Shown one piece after another: positions 1 to 9,190 of a DNA stretch of 64,000 nucleotides. The position numbers and the translations under genes are program-made. The stretch lies in NCBI GenBank assembly GCA_016776905.1, contig JADHSM010000006.1:102084-166083 (forward strand), written 5' to 3'. The notes under the pieces are model-generated. The model had not been told where the DNA came from. It worked only from the letters and a program-made list of their open reading frames with translations, and made no database searches. Source of the stretch: Planctomycetota bacterium (lineage in GTDB: Bacteria; Planctomycetota; UBA8108; UBA1146). Positions within the stretch are counted from its first letter, which is position 1, and each line of letters starts with the position of its first letter.

Positions 1-2
1 CC

Positions 3-428
3 GATTTGAGCTCTATTCCGATGCTCGCCGACGAATCTTGTACCCGATCGGATGAAGTTCTGAACTTGATTCAGCAGGGGGGATTTGATGGAATTAACCT
101 GAAGACTCAGAAAAGTGGAGTCCTCGAGGCTGTTCGCATGCAAGAGCTGGCACAAAAGCAAAATGCTCGTTTGATGATAGGTGGAATGGTCGAGTCTCCA
201 CTTTCAATGACGTTTTCCGCTCATTTGGCGACATCTCTGGGTGGTTTTGACTGGATCGATCTGGACACTCCTCTTTTTATGCCTGACCATCCCTTTTCCG
301 GAGGGATTGATTTCAAGGGTGATATCGTTCTTCTGAATAACACCGTTGGTCATGGCGTCGTGCCTACTGATCAGCACCGCACATTTGTAGAGCCGGATTG
401 GGCAACAGTCTGGCAAAAAGGAGCATGA
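3..428 (+). CDS. Dipeptide epimerase, L-Ala-D/L-Glu type (C-terminal part)
   Basis: The reading frame is open from the window edge, so only about 141 C-terminal residues are visible. It is the end of an enolase-superfamily barrel. ADES near the start fits the last metal-ligand strand, INLKTQKSGG-like INLKTQKSG fits the strand bearing the second catalytic lysine, and WIDLDTP gives the DxD pair that dipeptide epimerases use to hold the substrate amino group. The family epimerises L-Ala-D-Glu or related dipeptides, usually in murein-peptide recycling, in the cytoplasm. The stop overlaps the start of the next gene (ATGA). Dipeptide epimerase is well supported by the DxD motif; the exact dipeptide specificity is not. 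Other enolase-superfamily racemases are the alternative. Confidence 0.82.
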   Translation, partial: DLSSIPMLADESCTRSDEVLNLIQQGGFDGINLKTQKSGVLEAVRMQELAQKQNARLMIGGMVESPLSMTFSAHLATSLGGFDWIDLDTPLFMPDHPFSGGIDFKGDIVLLNNTVGHGVVPTDQHRTFVEPDWATVWQKGA

Positions 429-1375
429 TGCTGTTGAACCTATTTGGAGTCGGCTGGCTGGGGATATTTCTATCATTCCAAGTGAGCGCGGACCCCGGTA
501 TCCAGCAACCTACAGTGGCGAAGTCTGAATCCCGTAGAGTCCAAGTGGTGTCTTTCACGCAAACACTGAAGGGACGCCCGGGTAGTCCCGATGAACAGGT
601 ATCAGAACAGTTTGTGGTTCTCGCGAAAGATCGATCATTCGTCGACGACCGAAGTCGGGGGCTGGTTCAAATACTTCGACTGGATCGTGATCCCAATGTT
701 CTTTGGGAGATATCCGCTGACGGGAAGTATTATCGCGAATTGACCGACTTGTCAGAGATTCAAGAAAATAGGCGCGTACAAGAAAAGCAGTTTGTTTCAC
801 GTCTCAAGGGGCTACCCGAATCGGAACGATTAGAGATGCTGGAGGCAGCCCATATTCGCCTCAATGATGACGGCGAATCGATCAGAGAAATTGAGGTGGT
901 GCGAACCGATGCTTCTCGAAACCGTGATGGAGAAAAACTTCGCCATGTCCAAGTGCTAGAGAATGGACGTTTGATCGCAGATCTCTGGATGGCTGATCTG
1001 GATATTCCGTTTTCATTGGCTCCGCTTCAAGAAGCCAGTGGAGCATTTGGGCCAGAGGTTTTGAAAGCGGTCTCGGAACTAGAAGGGTTCCCACTCGAAG
1101 GAACAATATATGTCGTCACTGCGACCCTGACTCATCCTTTTGAGTTCTCGATCACGGAATGGAAAGAAGCACAAGTTCCCAGCGAGTTTTTCGATCTCCC
1201 GAAAGAGTGCAGTCTCATTGAGTCGAGGGCTTTTCTCAGTTGCCCTGAATGTGGTCGCGAAGTCGAGCGCGAAAACTCGGCGGCCCGAGCCCGCAATCGA
1301 GAAGGCCAGTGGATCTATTTCGAAACAAGAGAATGCTTTTCTGCATGGAAAAAGAAACGCAGCCGAAAACCTTAA
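425..1375 (+). CDS. Secreted protein of unknown function
   Basis: About 316 residues. Two adjacent ATG codons (425 and 428) overlap the epimerase stop, and an AAAAAGGAG ribosome site ends at 423, so either may be used. I annotate the first; an upstream in-frame TTG at 398 would put charged residues before the signal and is less likely. The N-terminus (LLNLFGVGWLGIFLSFQVSA) is a clear signal peptide, so the protein is exported. The body is acidic/basic mixed with no family I recognise. Near the C-terminus there is CPECG followed by a later Cys (ETRECF), a possible small zinc ribbon, and the end is very basic. Translational coupling suggests co-expression with the epimerase. Confidence 0.72.
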   Translation: MMLLNLFGVGWLGIFLSFQVSADPGIQQPTVAKSESRRVQVVSFTQTLKGRPGSPDEQVSEQFVVLAKDRSFVDDRSRGLVQILRLDRDPNVLWEISADGKYYRELTDLSEIQENRRVQEKQFVSRLKGLPESERLEMLEAAHIRLNDDGESIREIEVVRTDASRNRDGEKLRHVQVLENGRLIADLWMADLDIPFSLAPLQEASGAFGPEVLKAVSELEGFPLEGTIYVVTATLTHPFEFSITEWKEAQVPSEFFDLPKECSLIESRAFLSCPECGREVERENSAARARNREGQWIYFETRECFSAWKKKRSRKP

Positions 1376-1382
1376 CTTCGAT

Positions 1383-2789
1383 CTAGTTCTGTAGAGCTTC
1401 CTTGAGTGGAGCGATGTCGACAGGCTGAGTCTCTAACGCTTCTTGGACGATGGCTCCGATTCGCTGCATGGCTTGTGTATCCCGACCTTCAATTCTGGCG
1501 GTCAGGTTCGCTGTTGTGTTGGATGCTCGAATCAACATCCAGCCATCGTCGAAGGAAACTCGAATGCCATCGAGATCGATGATTTTCCCTCCCTGGGGGT
1601 CATTCTTAAAAATAGCGACCATGTCTTCAATGACCTTGAATTTGTTCTCTTCGGAGACCGGAATCTTGACTTCGGGAGTGGAAACTTTTTCGGGAATATC
1701 GGCGAACAGATCTGAACAAGAGCAATTTCTCGAAGACATTATTTCTAAGGTCAAAAGCGCTGCAAAGAATGCATCGTCGAAGCCGTCTCCACCATGACCG
1801 ACACAAATATGTCCGGAGAGTTCTCCTGCGAGAATGGCGCCTGTTTCTCTCATCTTTTCCTTGATGATCGAGTGGCCTGTTTTACTCAGAATAGGTTCTC
1901 CGCCTGCTTTGCGGATGCCCTCTTCGATATCGTCGGTGCATTTGACGTCGTAGATGATTTTTCCACCTGGGACTTGTTGCAGTAAATGACGGGCAAAGGC
2001 GAGAAGTAAAAGATCGGCGGATATCTTTTTACCATTTTCATCGATTAAGCCGACCCGGTCTGAATCGCCATCGAAGCCAAATCCACATACATAATCACCC
2101 TGTGCCACCTTGTCACAGAGAGCCTTCATGTATTTGGGAACCTCAGGATCGGGGAGATGATTGGGGAATGTTCCGTCTGGCTCTGCGTACAAGGCATCGA
2201 CTTCGATGCCGAGTTTTTCGAAGAGAGGAATGATCACAGGGCCTGCCGTGCCGTTTCCACAATCGATAGCGACTTTGATCCCCTTAGGAAACTGGAATCG
2301 ATCGGTCCGGCTCTTGAGATAATCATCCAGCAAGTTGTGCGTGGATCTCTGGCCGGAGGTCTCTGCCGGTTGAGCGGTCAGGCATTCGGTATAAAGTTCC
2401 TGAAGTTCGTCTCCCCAGATGGGGTACACACCGCGTGTGATTTTGAGGCCATTGTAATTGACGGGATTGTGACTTCCCGTAATCATGACGCCGCCATCGC
2501 TGCCGAGGTGCTTCACTGCCCAATAAAGGACTGGAGTGGGGACTTCACCAATTTCGACGACGTTGATTCCAGCGTCGCAAAGTCCAGCGGCCATCGCATC
2601 TCCAAAGTCAGGACTGGAGGTGCGTATGTCGTGGCCGACAGTCATCGTTCTCGCGCCCTCAGAGAAAAGGCGGAGACCCAGCCCTAAGCCAATCTGACGG
2701 ACTCTAGGAGCCGTCAAGTCCTCGTCGACGATACCTCTAATGTCATATGTCCTGAAAATACCGCTGGGAAGATTTTGATCACGTGTCAT
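1383..2789 (-). CDS. Phosphomannomutase/phosphoglucomutase (AlgC/ManB family)
   Basis: A 468-residue alpha-D-phosphohexomutase of normal family length, cytoplasmic. It interconverts hexose 6-phosphate and 1-phosphate, feeding GDP-mannose or UDP-glucose precursors. All four signature loops are visible: the phosphoserine loop TGSHNP (Ser106), the metal loop DGDSDR (Asp240, Asp242, Asp244), the sugar-binding GELSGH (around 322-327) and the phosphate-binding RASNT (421-425). The ATG at 2789 has AAGGAG five bases upstream. The length and RASNT/GELSGH pattern favour the bifunctional PMM/PGM group over GlmM. A mannose-1-phosphate guanylyltransferase that could use its product lies at 16688-17890, in another operon. 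Confidence 0.93.
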   Translation of the reverse strand: MTRDQNLPSGIFRTYDIRGIVDEDLTAPRVRQIGLGLGLRLFSEGARTMTVGHDIRTSSPDFGDAMAAGLCDAGINVVEIGEVPTPVLYWAVKHLGSDGGVMITGSHNPVNYNGLKITRGVYPIWGDELQELYTECLTAQPAETSGQRSTHNLLDDYLKSRTDRFQFPKGIKVAIDCGNGTAGPVIIPLFEKLGIEVDALYAEPDGTFPNHLPDPEVPKYMKALCDKVAQGDYVCGFGFDGDSDRVGLIDENGKKISADLLLLAFARHLLQQVPGGKIIYDVKCTDDIEEGIRKAGGEPILSKTGHSIIKEKMRETGAILAGELSGHICVGHGGDGFDDAFFAALLTLEIMSSRNCSCSDLFADIPEKVSTPEVKIPVSEENKFKVIEDMVAIFKNDPQGGKIIDLDGIRVSFDDGWMLIRASNTTANLTARIEGRDTQAMQRIGAIVQEALETQPVDIAPLKEALQN

Positions 2790-2830
2790 GGGTACTCCTT
2801 GAATGGCGATAGAGGGCCTCTGCTGATGAA

Positions 2831-2849
2831 GAACAGGTCCTCCCTGTTC
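2831..2849. promoter_or_regulatory. Perfect inverted repeat in a divergent promoter region
   Basis: GAACAGG and CCTGTTC are perfect 7-base arms separated by five bases, lying between the divergent mutase (start 2789) and transporter (start 2910). It could be an operator or a small hairpin. The arms contain ACAG and CTGT, but the spacing does not match a classic LexA site, so I assign no regulator. Confidence 0.35.
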
Positions 2850-2909
2850 AGTCGGCGGTGATTACGCTATCCTCCCCCAACTTTAGTTATTGAAGGAAGA
2901 GGGTGCAAG

Positions 2910-4346
2910 ATGCTCCAGTGTAAGAGCAGGATCTACTTGATTTTCTTGTTACTGTTCGTTGTGCCTCATACCTGCGTGGATGCGGTGACAGTAGATACGG
3001 TGACACTGGAGACGATTCAAGATCCTCCCGCTGTGACTCAAGTCGAAGATACCTCAGCAGTGGCTGCTGAGGTGGACTTATTCTTAGAAGAATCTGCTGA
3101 TCCTGCCGATTCCGGTGCCGGATCTTTGAAGTCTTCCATGACGGACAGAGCTCGCAGTCTCCTTGGGATATTTGTATTTCTGGGATTGTGCTTTCTTCTT
3201 TCTACCCGCAAGAGTGACGTGAACTGGCGAACGATCATTTGGGGTGTGGCTCTTCAATTTACTCTTGGGATATTGATTCTCAAGACCGCTGGGGGGGCCC
3301 GATTTACAGCCGGCGCCAAGGACGTGTTTCAGGGGATTCTGAAATATTCGGAGATGGGCACGGGAATGGTCTTCGGAACTCTTCCTTCTGTCGACGGGGT
3401 TGGGTTTCAGCTATGGATAGTATTGCTGGGGACGATCATTTTTGTCTCTGCGGTGATGGCAGTGCTTTATCACATAGGGGTTCTTCAATTTGTCGTTTGG
3501 TGCATTGCACGTGTGATGCAGAAGACCATGGGAACAAGTGGCCCTGAATCTTTGGCAGCTGCCGCTAATATCTTTGCTGGGCAAACCGAAGCACCTCTTG
3601 TGATTCGGCCCTACCTCAAGACGATGACAGACTCTGAAGTCATGGCTCTGATGACTGGTGGAATGGCCACTGTCGCTGGAAGTGTTTTCGCCGCCTATGT
3701 CGGCATGGGAGTCGACCCCGGTCATCTCTTAGCCGCGAGTTTCATGTCTGCGCCAGCAGCACTCATGGCTGCAAAACTTCTTATTCCGGAGGATCCAAAA
3801 CAAAAAGATGACGCTGCTGCGAAATTTGAGGTGAATAGTCCCGATACGAATGTTTTGGATGCGGCATGTCGGGGATCGAGTGAGGGATTGATGTTGGCGT
3901 TGAATGTCATCGCCATGTTGATTGCTTTTGTTGCCATGGTCGCACTCATCAATGGTGCTATGGACTGGGCTTTCAATGGGGCTTTCAATCTCACCATTTT
4001 CTTCTCTTATTTCTTCTATCCCTTCGCTTGGTTGCTGGGTGTGGATCAGGCGGATGTTTCCGTCGTCGCTTCCCTGATAGGAATGAAGACGGTACTCAAC
4101 GAATTCGTGGCCTTCTTATCTTTGACCGGCGATATGGGGGACTCCCTCTCCGAGCGATCTAAAATTCTGACGACCTACGCTCTTTGTGGATTTGCTAATT
4201 TTGCCAGTGTCGCCATTCAAATCGGGGGCATTTCGTCATTGGAACCTAAATTACGTCCTCGCTTGGCGGCCTTGGGCCTCAAGGCATTGTTGGGCGGAAC
4301 TATCGCTGCATTGGTGACGGGTTGCGTGGTGGGAGTGATCCTTTGA
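2910..4346 (+). CDS. Concentrative nucleoside transporter (NupC/CNT family)
   Basis: 478 residues with multiple membrane segments. It imports nucleosides by cation symport across the inner membrane. Family hallmarks are GQTEAPLVI (the substrate-binding half-helix), the following MTGGMATVAGSVFAAYV segment, and the C-terminal ALCGFANFASVAIQIGG stretch. It is longer than the usual ~400 residues because an extra N-terminal part of about 85 residues precedes the transport core: a signal-like hydrophobic stretch and an acidic linker. Such extensions occur in some bacterial CNT proteins. The ATG at 2910 follows GAGGGTGCAAG. The stop overlaps the start of purine nucleoside phosphorylase, so uptake and phosphorolysis are coupled. 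The transported nucleoside (purine or pyrimidine) cannot be read from the sequence. Confidence 0.92.
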   Translation: MLQCKSRIYLIFLLLFVVPHTCVDAVTVDTVTLETIQDPPAVTQVEDTSAVAAEVDLFLEESADPADSGAGSLKSSMTDRARSLLGIFVFLGLCFLLSTRKSDVNWRTIIWGVALQFTLGILILKTAGGARFTAGAKDVFQGILKYSEMGTGMVFGTLPSVDGVGFQLWIVLLGTIIFVSAVMAVLYHIGVLQFVVWCIARVMQKTMGTSGPESLAAAANIFAGQTEAPLVIRPYLKTMTDSEVMALMTGGMATVAGSVFAAYVGMGVDPGHLLAASFMSAPAALMAAKLLIPEDPKQKDDAAAKFEVNSPDTNVLDAACRGSSEGLMLALNVIAMLIAFVAMVALINGAMDWAFNGAFNLTIFFSYFFYPFAWLLGVDQADVSVVASLIGMKTVLNEFVAFLSLTGDMGDSLSERSKILTTYALCGFANFASVAIQIGGISSLEPKLRPRLAALGLKALLGGTIAALVTGCVVGVIL

Positions 4347-5137
4347 CTCGGGATACAAAAGAGTATTTCCAGGAGAAGTGGAAGGGTTGGAAGCCTGACC
4401 TCGGGATCGTGCTCGGGTCCGGTATCCAATTAGAGGGCGCTGACTTTAAAGAATTGGATCGGAGTTCATGTTCTGAGATTCCGGGATTGCCTGTTCCAGC
4501 CGTTGAAGGACATGGGGGAGACTGGATTCGCTTTGATCATGACGGCCGAAAAATACTATTGCTCGGTGGAAGGGTTCATCTCTATGAAGGTCATAGTGTT
4601 GAAACGGTGACGACTGGAATGGAGATATTGGCAGATCTCGGTTGCAGGCACGTCATTCTCACCAATGCTGCAGGAGGAATCCGGCATGGCTGGGTGCCAG
4701 GAGAAGTGGTCTTGATCACAGGGCATCTCGATTTTCAAAGGGATGGAATGATCACTCCGGGAGGTTCTCCGAGTGTCTTTGATACGGATTGGCAAGATCG
4801 GCTTCGGCAGTTCCGTTCCGGGTTGAATCTCTCTGCTCTGGAAGAGGGGACGTATGCCGGATTGCCGGGCCCTACCTATGAAACCCCTGCTGAAGTCAGA
4901 ATGTTGCAATCCTTGGGAGCGGATTTGGTGGGGATGTCGACGATCCAGGAAGCACGTGTTGCCCGTGAGAAAGGCATGAAAGTGGTCGCCTTTTCATTGG
5001 TGACCAATGCCGCTGCCGGAACATCTGACGGAGTCTTAAATCACGAAGAAGTGATCGAGGCTGGCCAAGAATCTCGATTCAAGGTGTTGGATGTTGTCCG
5101 GCAAGCGATCGCGACCTCCGGCGAGAAGGTTTCCTGA
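4343..5137 (+). CDS. Purine nucleoside phosphorylase (trimeric, PNP family 2)
   Basis: About 264 residues. It converts purine (deoxy)nucleosides plus phosphate to base plus (deoxy)ribose-1-phosphate in the cytoplasm. Visible signatures are LGSG near residue 24-27 (phosphate loop), YEGH, the TNAAGGI motif, GLPGPTYETPAEVRML, the GMSTIQEARVA segment and SLVTNAAAG. I chose TTG at 4343 because it overlaps the transporter stop (TTGA) and has GGGAG seven bases upstream; the longer TTG at 4322 lies inside the transporter with no better site. The family usually has E-x-x-x-A in the GMST region, and EARVA fits. Placement behind NupC makes a two-gene salvage operon. Confidence 0.95.
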   Translation: MTRDTKEYFQEKWKGWKPDLGIVLGSGIQLEGADFKELDRSSCSEIPGLPVPAVEGHGGDWIRFDHDGRKILLLGGRVHLYEGHSVETVTTGMEILADLGCRHVILTNAAGGIRHGWVPGEVVLITGHLDFQRDGMITPGGSPSVFDTDWQDRLRQFRSGLNLSALEEGTYAGLPGPTYETPAEVRMLQSLGADLVGMSTIQEARVAREKGMKVVAFSLVTNAAAGTSDGVLNHEEVIEAGQESRFKVLDVVRQAIATSGEKVS

Positions 5138-5150
5138 TCAATAAGAGCTC

Positions 5151-5912
5151 CTAAAGATCTAGGGCTATCAGAGCATCTAGCGCGACGGTCACGCAGCGAT
5201 CTTCAAGAGCGGGCTTTTCTGATTTTTCTAAAAACTGATCCTGTTGGCGTCGTCCGAATACCGTACATACACAGCCTGCTCTCCAACGTTGCATCGACGA
5301 GAGGGTAAAGAGCGTAGATGCTTCCATTTCCATATTGGCGACACCGATAGCCGCCAACTCATCGATGACATGGGGATTTCGAGGTGGGAAACCCGGTTCG
5401 TGCCTTCCTTGAGCCCCATAGAATCCTGGAGCTGTCGCAGTGATCCCTAAATGAGCCGGTGCTCCAATTTGGCGGGCGGCTTCCTGAAGTTTCATGATGA
5501 CATCGGGGTGTGCCACCGCTGGATATCCTTCTGGCACAAATGTGGTCGAAGTATTTTCCATTCGGACAGCGCCCCAACTGATGACGAGATCTCCCAGTTG
5601 GATATTGTCGTCAATTCCGCCACAAGACCCGGCTCGAATGAGGATCGGATTGTCCACAATTTTGGATAATTCGACGAGTGCGATCTCGATGTTGCTGGCA
5701 CCCATGCCTGTTGCCATCAGGGAGACTTCGGTGCCTTTCCAGTTTCCGGTCACTGTGAGGTATTCCCTACAACTCCATTCACCACGGATGTCGTCCAATT
5801 GGTTGGAAAACCGACGTACCCTTTCAGGGTCACCCGCGAGCAGAATTCGTGGGGAAACGTCGCCAGACTTCAATCCGATGTGATATTGGGGGAACTCGTT
5901 CTCGGGACTCAT
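5151..5912 (-). CDS. Uridine phosphorylase-like nucleoside phosphorylase (NP-I family)
   Basis: 253 residues, cytoplasmic. The family cleaves uridine (or related nucleosides) with phosphate to base and ribose-1-phosphate. Motifs include LAGDPERV (phosphate binding), MATGMGASN, RAGSCGGI and NMEMEAST, the last giving the ribose-binding Met-Glu of the hexameric NP-I family. The ATG at 5912 has GGAGGAGA just upstream; the TTG at 5927 is an unnecessary extension. It converges on purine nucleoside phosphorylase with only 13 bases between stops, so the locus covers both purine and pyrimidine salvage. I favour uridine over purine or MTA specificity from overall resemblance, but the base-recognition residues are not decisive by eye. 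Confidence 0.85.
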   Translation of the reverse strand: MSPENEFPQYHIGLKSGDVSPRILLAGDPERVRRFSNQLDDIRGEWSCREYLTVTGNWKGTEVSLMATGMGASNIEIALVELSKIVDNPILIRAGSCGGIDDNIQLGDLVISWGAVRMENTSTTFVPEGYPAVAHPDVIMKLQEAARQIGAPAHLGITATAPGFYGAQGRHEPGFPPRNPHVIDELAAIGVANMEMEASTLFTLSSMQRWRAGCVCTVFGRRQQDQFLEKSEKPALEDRCVTVALDALIALDL

Positions 5913-6071
5913 CGTCTCCTCCAGCAAGTGTTGATGTGTCTAACAAAAGCGACCGAAACTGTAAGCAGATTATCAGGATTGCCGATTTTTGGCCCGATTT
6001 TTTAATCAACAGGCCGTTGAAAGTCAGGAAAAGCTCCTGAAGTGAGGAAAAGAAGCACCAATCAGCAGTTC

Positions 6072-6099
6072 TTGGCCATCACGGTGTCTCCATGATAAT
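6072..6099 (+). promoter_or_regulatory. Possible sigma70-type promoter of the HEAT+VWA gene
   Basis: TTGGCC (6072-6077) and GATAAT (6094-6099), 16 bases apart, sit about 90 bases before the ATG at 6191. The rest of the 5913-6190 gap holds nothing else I can assign. This is a weak prediction by eye. Confidence 0.3.
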
Positions 6100-6190
6100 A
6101 TCAGACCAGTCTTAAAGTCCGAACCCGGTTGCGCTCGAGAATGATTTCCTGAGAGCGGCTGACAGTGATAATTTCGCGGAGGATACATTC

Positions 6191-7804
6191 ATGTCTCGCC
6201 CATTCGTCCCATGTTTCAGTATTGAATCCCGTTTCTCAAGGATTTTGACCTTGTTGGTGGTCTGTGCTTGCAGCTTTATGTTCGCCGATTTTTCGGTGGC
6301 TGCTGAAGCGATGGACGCCAAGGAGATCAAGAAACTCAAAAAGAGTTACGGGAAAGCTATTCAGGGTCAGGAGAATGACTCTGCTATCGATATCATTCGA
6401 CAAATCTCTGCGTATGGAACTTCTGACGCACTCGAAACGGTTTATGACCTCGGGTATGCCAACGGTTCTGTTCCTTCTGTCTATGACGTGATCTGCGAAG
6501 AACTGTCGATGATGACAAGTATCGTTGAGCACATCACTGAACGGTACGACAAAATTGATAGCAAAGGTGATTTCCGAGAGCGCGTCTACATGACAGACAT
6601 TCTCGCTTATCCCACGAATAAACGTGGAGAACTCAATGACAAAAAAGTCTCTCTGCAAAAACAACTCAAGAGACTTGAAGAAAGCGGACCTCGTCCAGGC
6701 AGCGATCCTTCTATCCCGGATCGAATGAAAGCTGAAATCGATAGACTTCAAAAGCAGATTGATCGACTGAAGGGGCAGCAGAATGACGAAGCCCTAAAGC
6801 TGATGATTTTATTCCTTGAAGACAAATCAGCGTTTGTACAAGGTGCTGCTGTAGAGGCGTTTCGTAAGAGTCAGAGTGGTGTCTCCGTTGAGCCCCTCAT
6901 CAAGTTGCTTGAAAAACTGGTGAAGAAACGTAAGGACGTTCTTTATCACCAGGTCAGGGACGCGTTGTGGGAACTGACAGGGCAAGATTTTGAACTTGTC
7001 GAGGAGTGGTACTCGTGGTGGGAGCCGCGTCAAGATTCCTTTGATCCCATGGACGAAAGCCACGAAGGCAAAACCGGTGTGAAACGTAAGAGACGTGGTA
7101 ACGATCCCGAGTTTTGGGGTGTCCCGGTCGAGTCGAAAAATATTGTTTTCGTCATCGATACCAGCGGATCTATGAAGTACGTGCACAAGGATGACATTCC
7201 AGGCTTGGCGAGAGGGGACGGATCGGACTCTGGACAGGGTTCCGGTGGAGGTCAGATGACCGCCGATCAACAACGTCTTGCTCGTTTTTGGACACGTATG
7301 GAAATGGCCAAGCGTGAGCTTCGCAAGGTCCTTCGTAAAATGTCCAAGGATGCCGCTTTTAACTGTGTTCGTTTCGATACCACCGTCAGTAAGTTCAAGA
7401 AGAAGGCCACGCCTGCATCCAATGGAAATAAGAAGGCGGCCATCAAGTGGGTGGACGGCTTAAAGCACAACGGTAATACCAATACGATGGATTCCTTGAT
7501 CGAGGCTTTCATGCAGGATGCGCGTACCAATACGATCTTCATCTTGTCGGACGGGCTTCCATCTGTCGATGGAAAAGCGAACGATCCTACTCAGCCCATC
7601 TTGGACAAGGTGTTCGAGTTGAATCGTTTCCGAAAGATCAAGATTCACTGTTTCGGATTTCATCCGTTTACTCAGGGGGGGCAGCAAATGCCCGCTCTGA
7701 CAGAGGCGAATTCTTGGCTGCGGAAATTGGCAGAGTCTACTGGAGGAACCTACACTGATATGAAGGTTGATCCGAAGTTGAATCCCGATAACCCGGGTGA
7801 GTGA
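6191..7804 (+). CDS. Secreted HEAT-repeat plus von Willebrand A domain protein, paralogue 1
   Basis: 537 residues. A signal peptide (hydrophobic LTLLVVCACSFMFADFSVAA) is followed by an alpha-helical, HEAT-like half with a long charged helix around residues 150-200, then the motif LWELTGQDF and a Trp-rich WYSWWE. A VWA domain fills the C-terminal half, with the MIDAS motif DTSGSM at about 323-328 and a later LSDGLP. It is probably a periplasmic or surface divalent-metal-dependent adhesion/scaffold protein; no enzyme motif is present. GGAGGATACATTC precedes the ATG. A clear paralogue with the same domain order lies at 56129-57832. The gene ends in a strong terminator shared with the convergent NPCBM gene. 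The partner is unknown. Confidence 0.88.
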   Translation: MSRPFVPCFSIESRFSRILTLLVVCACSFMFADFSVAAEAMDAKEIKKLKKSYGKAIQGQENDSAIDIIRQISAYGTSDALETVYDLGYANGSVPSVYDVICEELSMMTSIVEHITERYDKIDSKGDFRERVYMTDILAYPTNKRGELNDKKVSLQKQLKRLEESGPRPGSDPSIPDRMKAEIDRLQKQIDRLKGQQNDEALKLMILFLEDKSAFVQGAAVEAFRKSQSGVSVEPLIKLLEKLVKKRKDVLYHQVRDALWELTGQDFELVEEWYSWWEPRQDSFDPMDESHEGKTGVKRKRRGNDPEFWGVPVESKNIVFVIDTSGSMKYVHKDDIPGLARGDGSDSGQGSGGGQMTADQQRLARFWTRMEMAKRELRKVLRKMSKDAAFNCVRFDTTVSKFKKKATPASNGNKKAAIKWVDGLKHNGNTNTMDSLIEAFMQDARTNTIFILSDGLPSVDGKANDPTQPILDKVFELNRFRKIKIHCFGFHPFTQGGQQMPALTEANSWLRKLAESTGGTYTDMKVDPKLNPDNPGE

Positions 7805-7821
7805 TTTTGCCCTTTGATCAT

Positions 7822-7863
7822 AAAAAAGAGCCTCATGGCCAACTGCCATGAGGCTCTTTTTTT
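7822..7863. terminator. Bidirectional intrinsic terminator
   Basis: A perfect 18-base stem (A-run, then GAGCCTCATGGC) with loop CAACT and a T-run on the far side. Since the left arm begins with A-residues, it terminates on both strands. It lies between the convergent VWA gene (ends 7804) and NPCBM gene (ends 7883). Confidence 0.95.
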
Positions 7864-7882
7864 GTGCGGAGTGAGGCCCGGT

Positions 7883-9190
7883 TCAACGGCGGAAGATGCG
7901 CGGAGTAATCCAATTTGCGCGATCAAGAATATGGTGACCGAGGCCCATCTCGACGACGAGGCTGAAGGTGTCACTATCCTTCAAATCTACCTTGAACGGC
8001 GAAGGAGCATCCTTCCACGACAAATCCTTGCTGTTCCATACTTCTTTATTGTCGACAAGGATTTTGAACACTGCGCACCCAATCTCTGGTTCGTCGTCCT
8101 TGGGGCGAGCACTAGAGTCCATCCCGGCAAATCCTTTTAACCATTGATCGCCATCCTTGGTTTTGAATGTCAGAGTGCTATTGGAGTGGACACCTAGACC
8201 CTTCTCGAAAATGCGTGACCCGACGCTGAGAGGTTGGTTCAGCACATTTCGATCTTTCTTCCAAGTCCATGGAAACCAGCGATCGTCGCCGAGGCCTTCC
8301 TTGACAAGGTCAGGTGTCCTGTCACTCAAATCTTCGACACGATTATTTTCAAATCGAAGGAGCAGAAGTTTTTCAGTGGAGAGCGTGAGAGCGTCACCGA
8401 AGCGGCTTTGCAGAATCAGTGAGTTATCGCTTAACTCGATAAGTCGCCCCTTGGGTTGGCTTCCACCTCGGGTGAGTGCCGTGACGATGGGGGCAGGGTT
8501 CTGATCCGTATCGGGAGTGGGATCGTCGAGATCGACGAGGCTAAATGCTTGTACTTTTTCCCATTCGATCTGGAGGGAACCTAGGGATTCTTCGTCGATA
8601 ACGATATGGGTGGGGGTGAACTCTTCAATTATCCCTGAAAGTTTAGCGCCTTCCCGTGTCAAAATTATGTCGCTTTCAGAGTTCTCGGTGGCCAATAGAT
8701 CTGCCGGGGCACCTGGGGCGACATATCTCTCTAAAGCGTCGATATTGATGCTGAGTGGTCGACTGAGGGCGGAAGTGGCCCACTCGAGGGTGTCAGCTTC
8801 CCGGGTTTTACGAATCGCCCAGCGGCCGTTCCATGATCCTTCACCTCTGAGATGGATGGTTCCCGTTGCTACAGATTCGGGAATAAAAGCCGAAAACTCG
8901 ATCAGGAGAAGATCTCTGATCGATAGGGTTTCTTCATTGATGATCAAGGATTCCGTTTTGGGGGTGATTCCTTGTAATGTACCGGAAATGCGCCCATCCA
9001 AGGTTTCATAGACGACAGGTGTCTCCAATTTCGCCTGAGGCTGTTTGGATTCCACGATTGCTGGAAGGGCCAGAATCACAGCGAGGATGCCGGTCAAGAG
9101 AGTCGAGGAGTGGAAGTGACCGTTGAAATCGGATCCATGGGCTCTGATCACCAGATTCATGGGAAAGATCGTTTGGGAAGTGAGACTCAT
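7883..9190 (-). CDS. Secreted NPCBM-domain protein
   Basis: 435 residues. The N-terminus carries a hydrophobic segment near residues 30-45 (LLTGILAVILALPAIV) that would act as a signal peptide or anchor. The first ~270 residues show two or three repeats of a small beta pattern (for example LDGRISGTLQGITPKTESL, GAKLSGIIEEFTPTHIVI and PKGRLIELSDNSLIL), resembling the planctomycete 'effect on local site' type repeats. The C-terminal ~135 residues form an NPCBM (putative carbohydrate-binding) domain, with LSVGSRIFEKGLGVHSNSTL and a closing FSLVVEMGLGH. No catalytic domain follows, so it is a binder rather than an enzyme. Start is the ATG at 9190 with GAGAGGAA about ten bases upstream; an internal ATG at 9160 is possible. 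Confidence 0.85.
   Translation of the reverse strand: MSLTSQTIFPMNLVIRAHGSDFNGHFHSSTLLTGILAVILALPAIVESKQPQAKLETPVVYETLDGRISGTLQGITPKTESLIINEETLSIRDLLLIEFSAFIPESVATGTIHLRGEGSWNGRWAIRKTREADTLEWATSALSRPLSINIDALERYVAPGAPADLLATENSESDIILTREGAKLSGIIEEFTPTHIVIDEESLGSLQIEWEKVQAFSLVDLDDPTPDTDQNPAPIVTALTRGGSQPKGRLIELSDNSLILQSRFGDALTLSTEKLLLLRFENNRVEDLSDRTPDLVKEGLGDDRWFPWTWKKDRNVLNQPLSVGSRIFEKGLGVHSNSTLTFKTKDGDQWLKGFAGMDSSARPKDDEPEIGCAVFKILVDNKEVWNSKDLSWKDAPSPFKVDLKDSDTFSLVVEMGLGHHILDRANWITPRIFRR

Noticed and set aside
8517..9011. Plus-strand open frame of 164 codons
   Set aside because: It is antisense to the NPCBM gene, with Ser/Arg-rich composition typical of shadow frames and no start signal.
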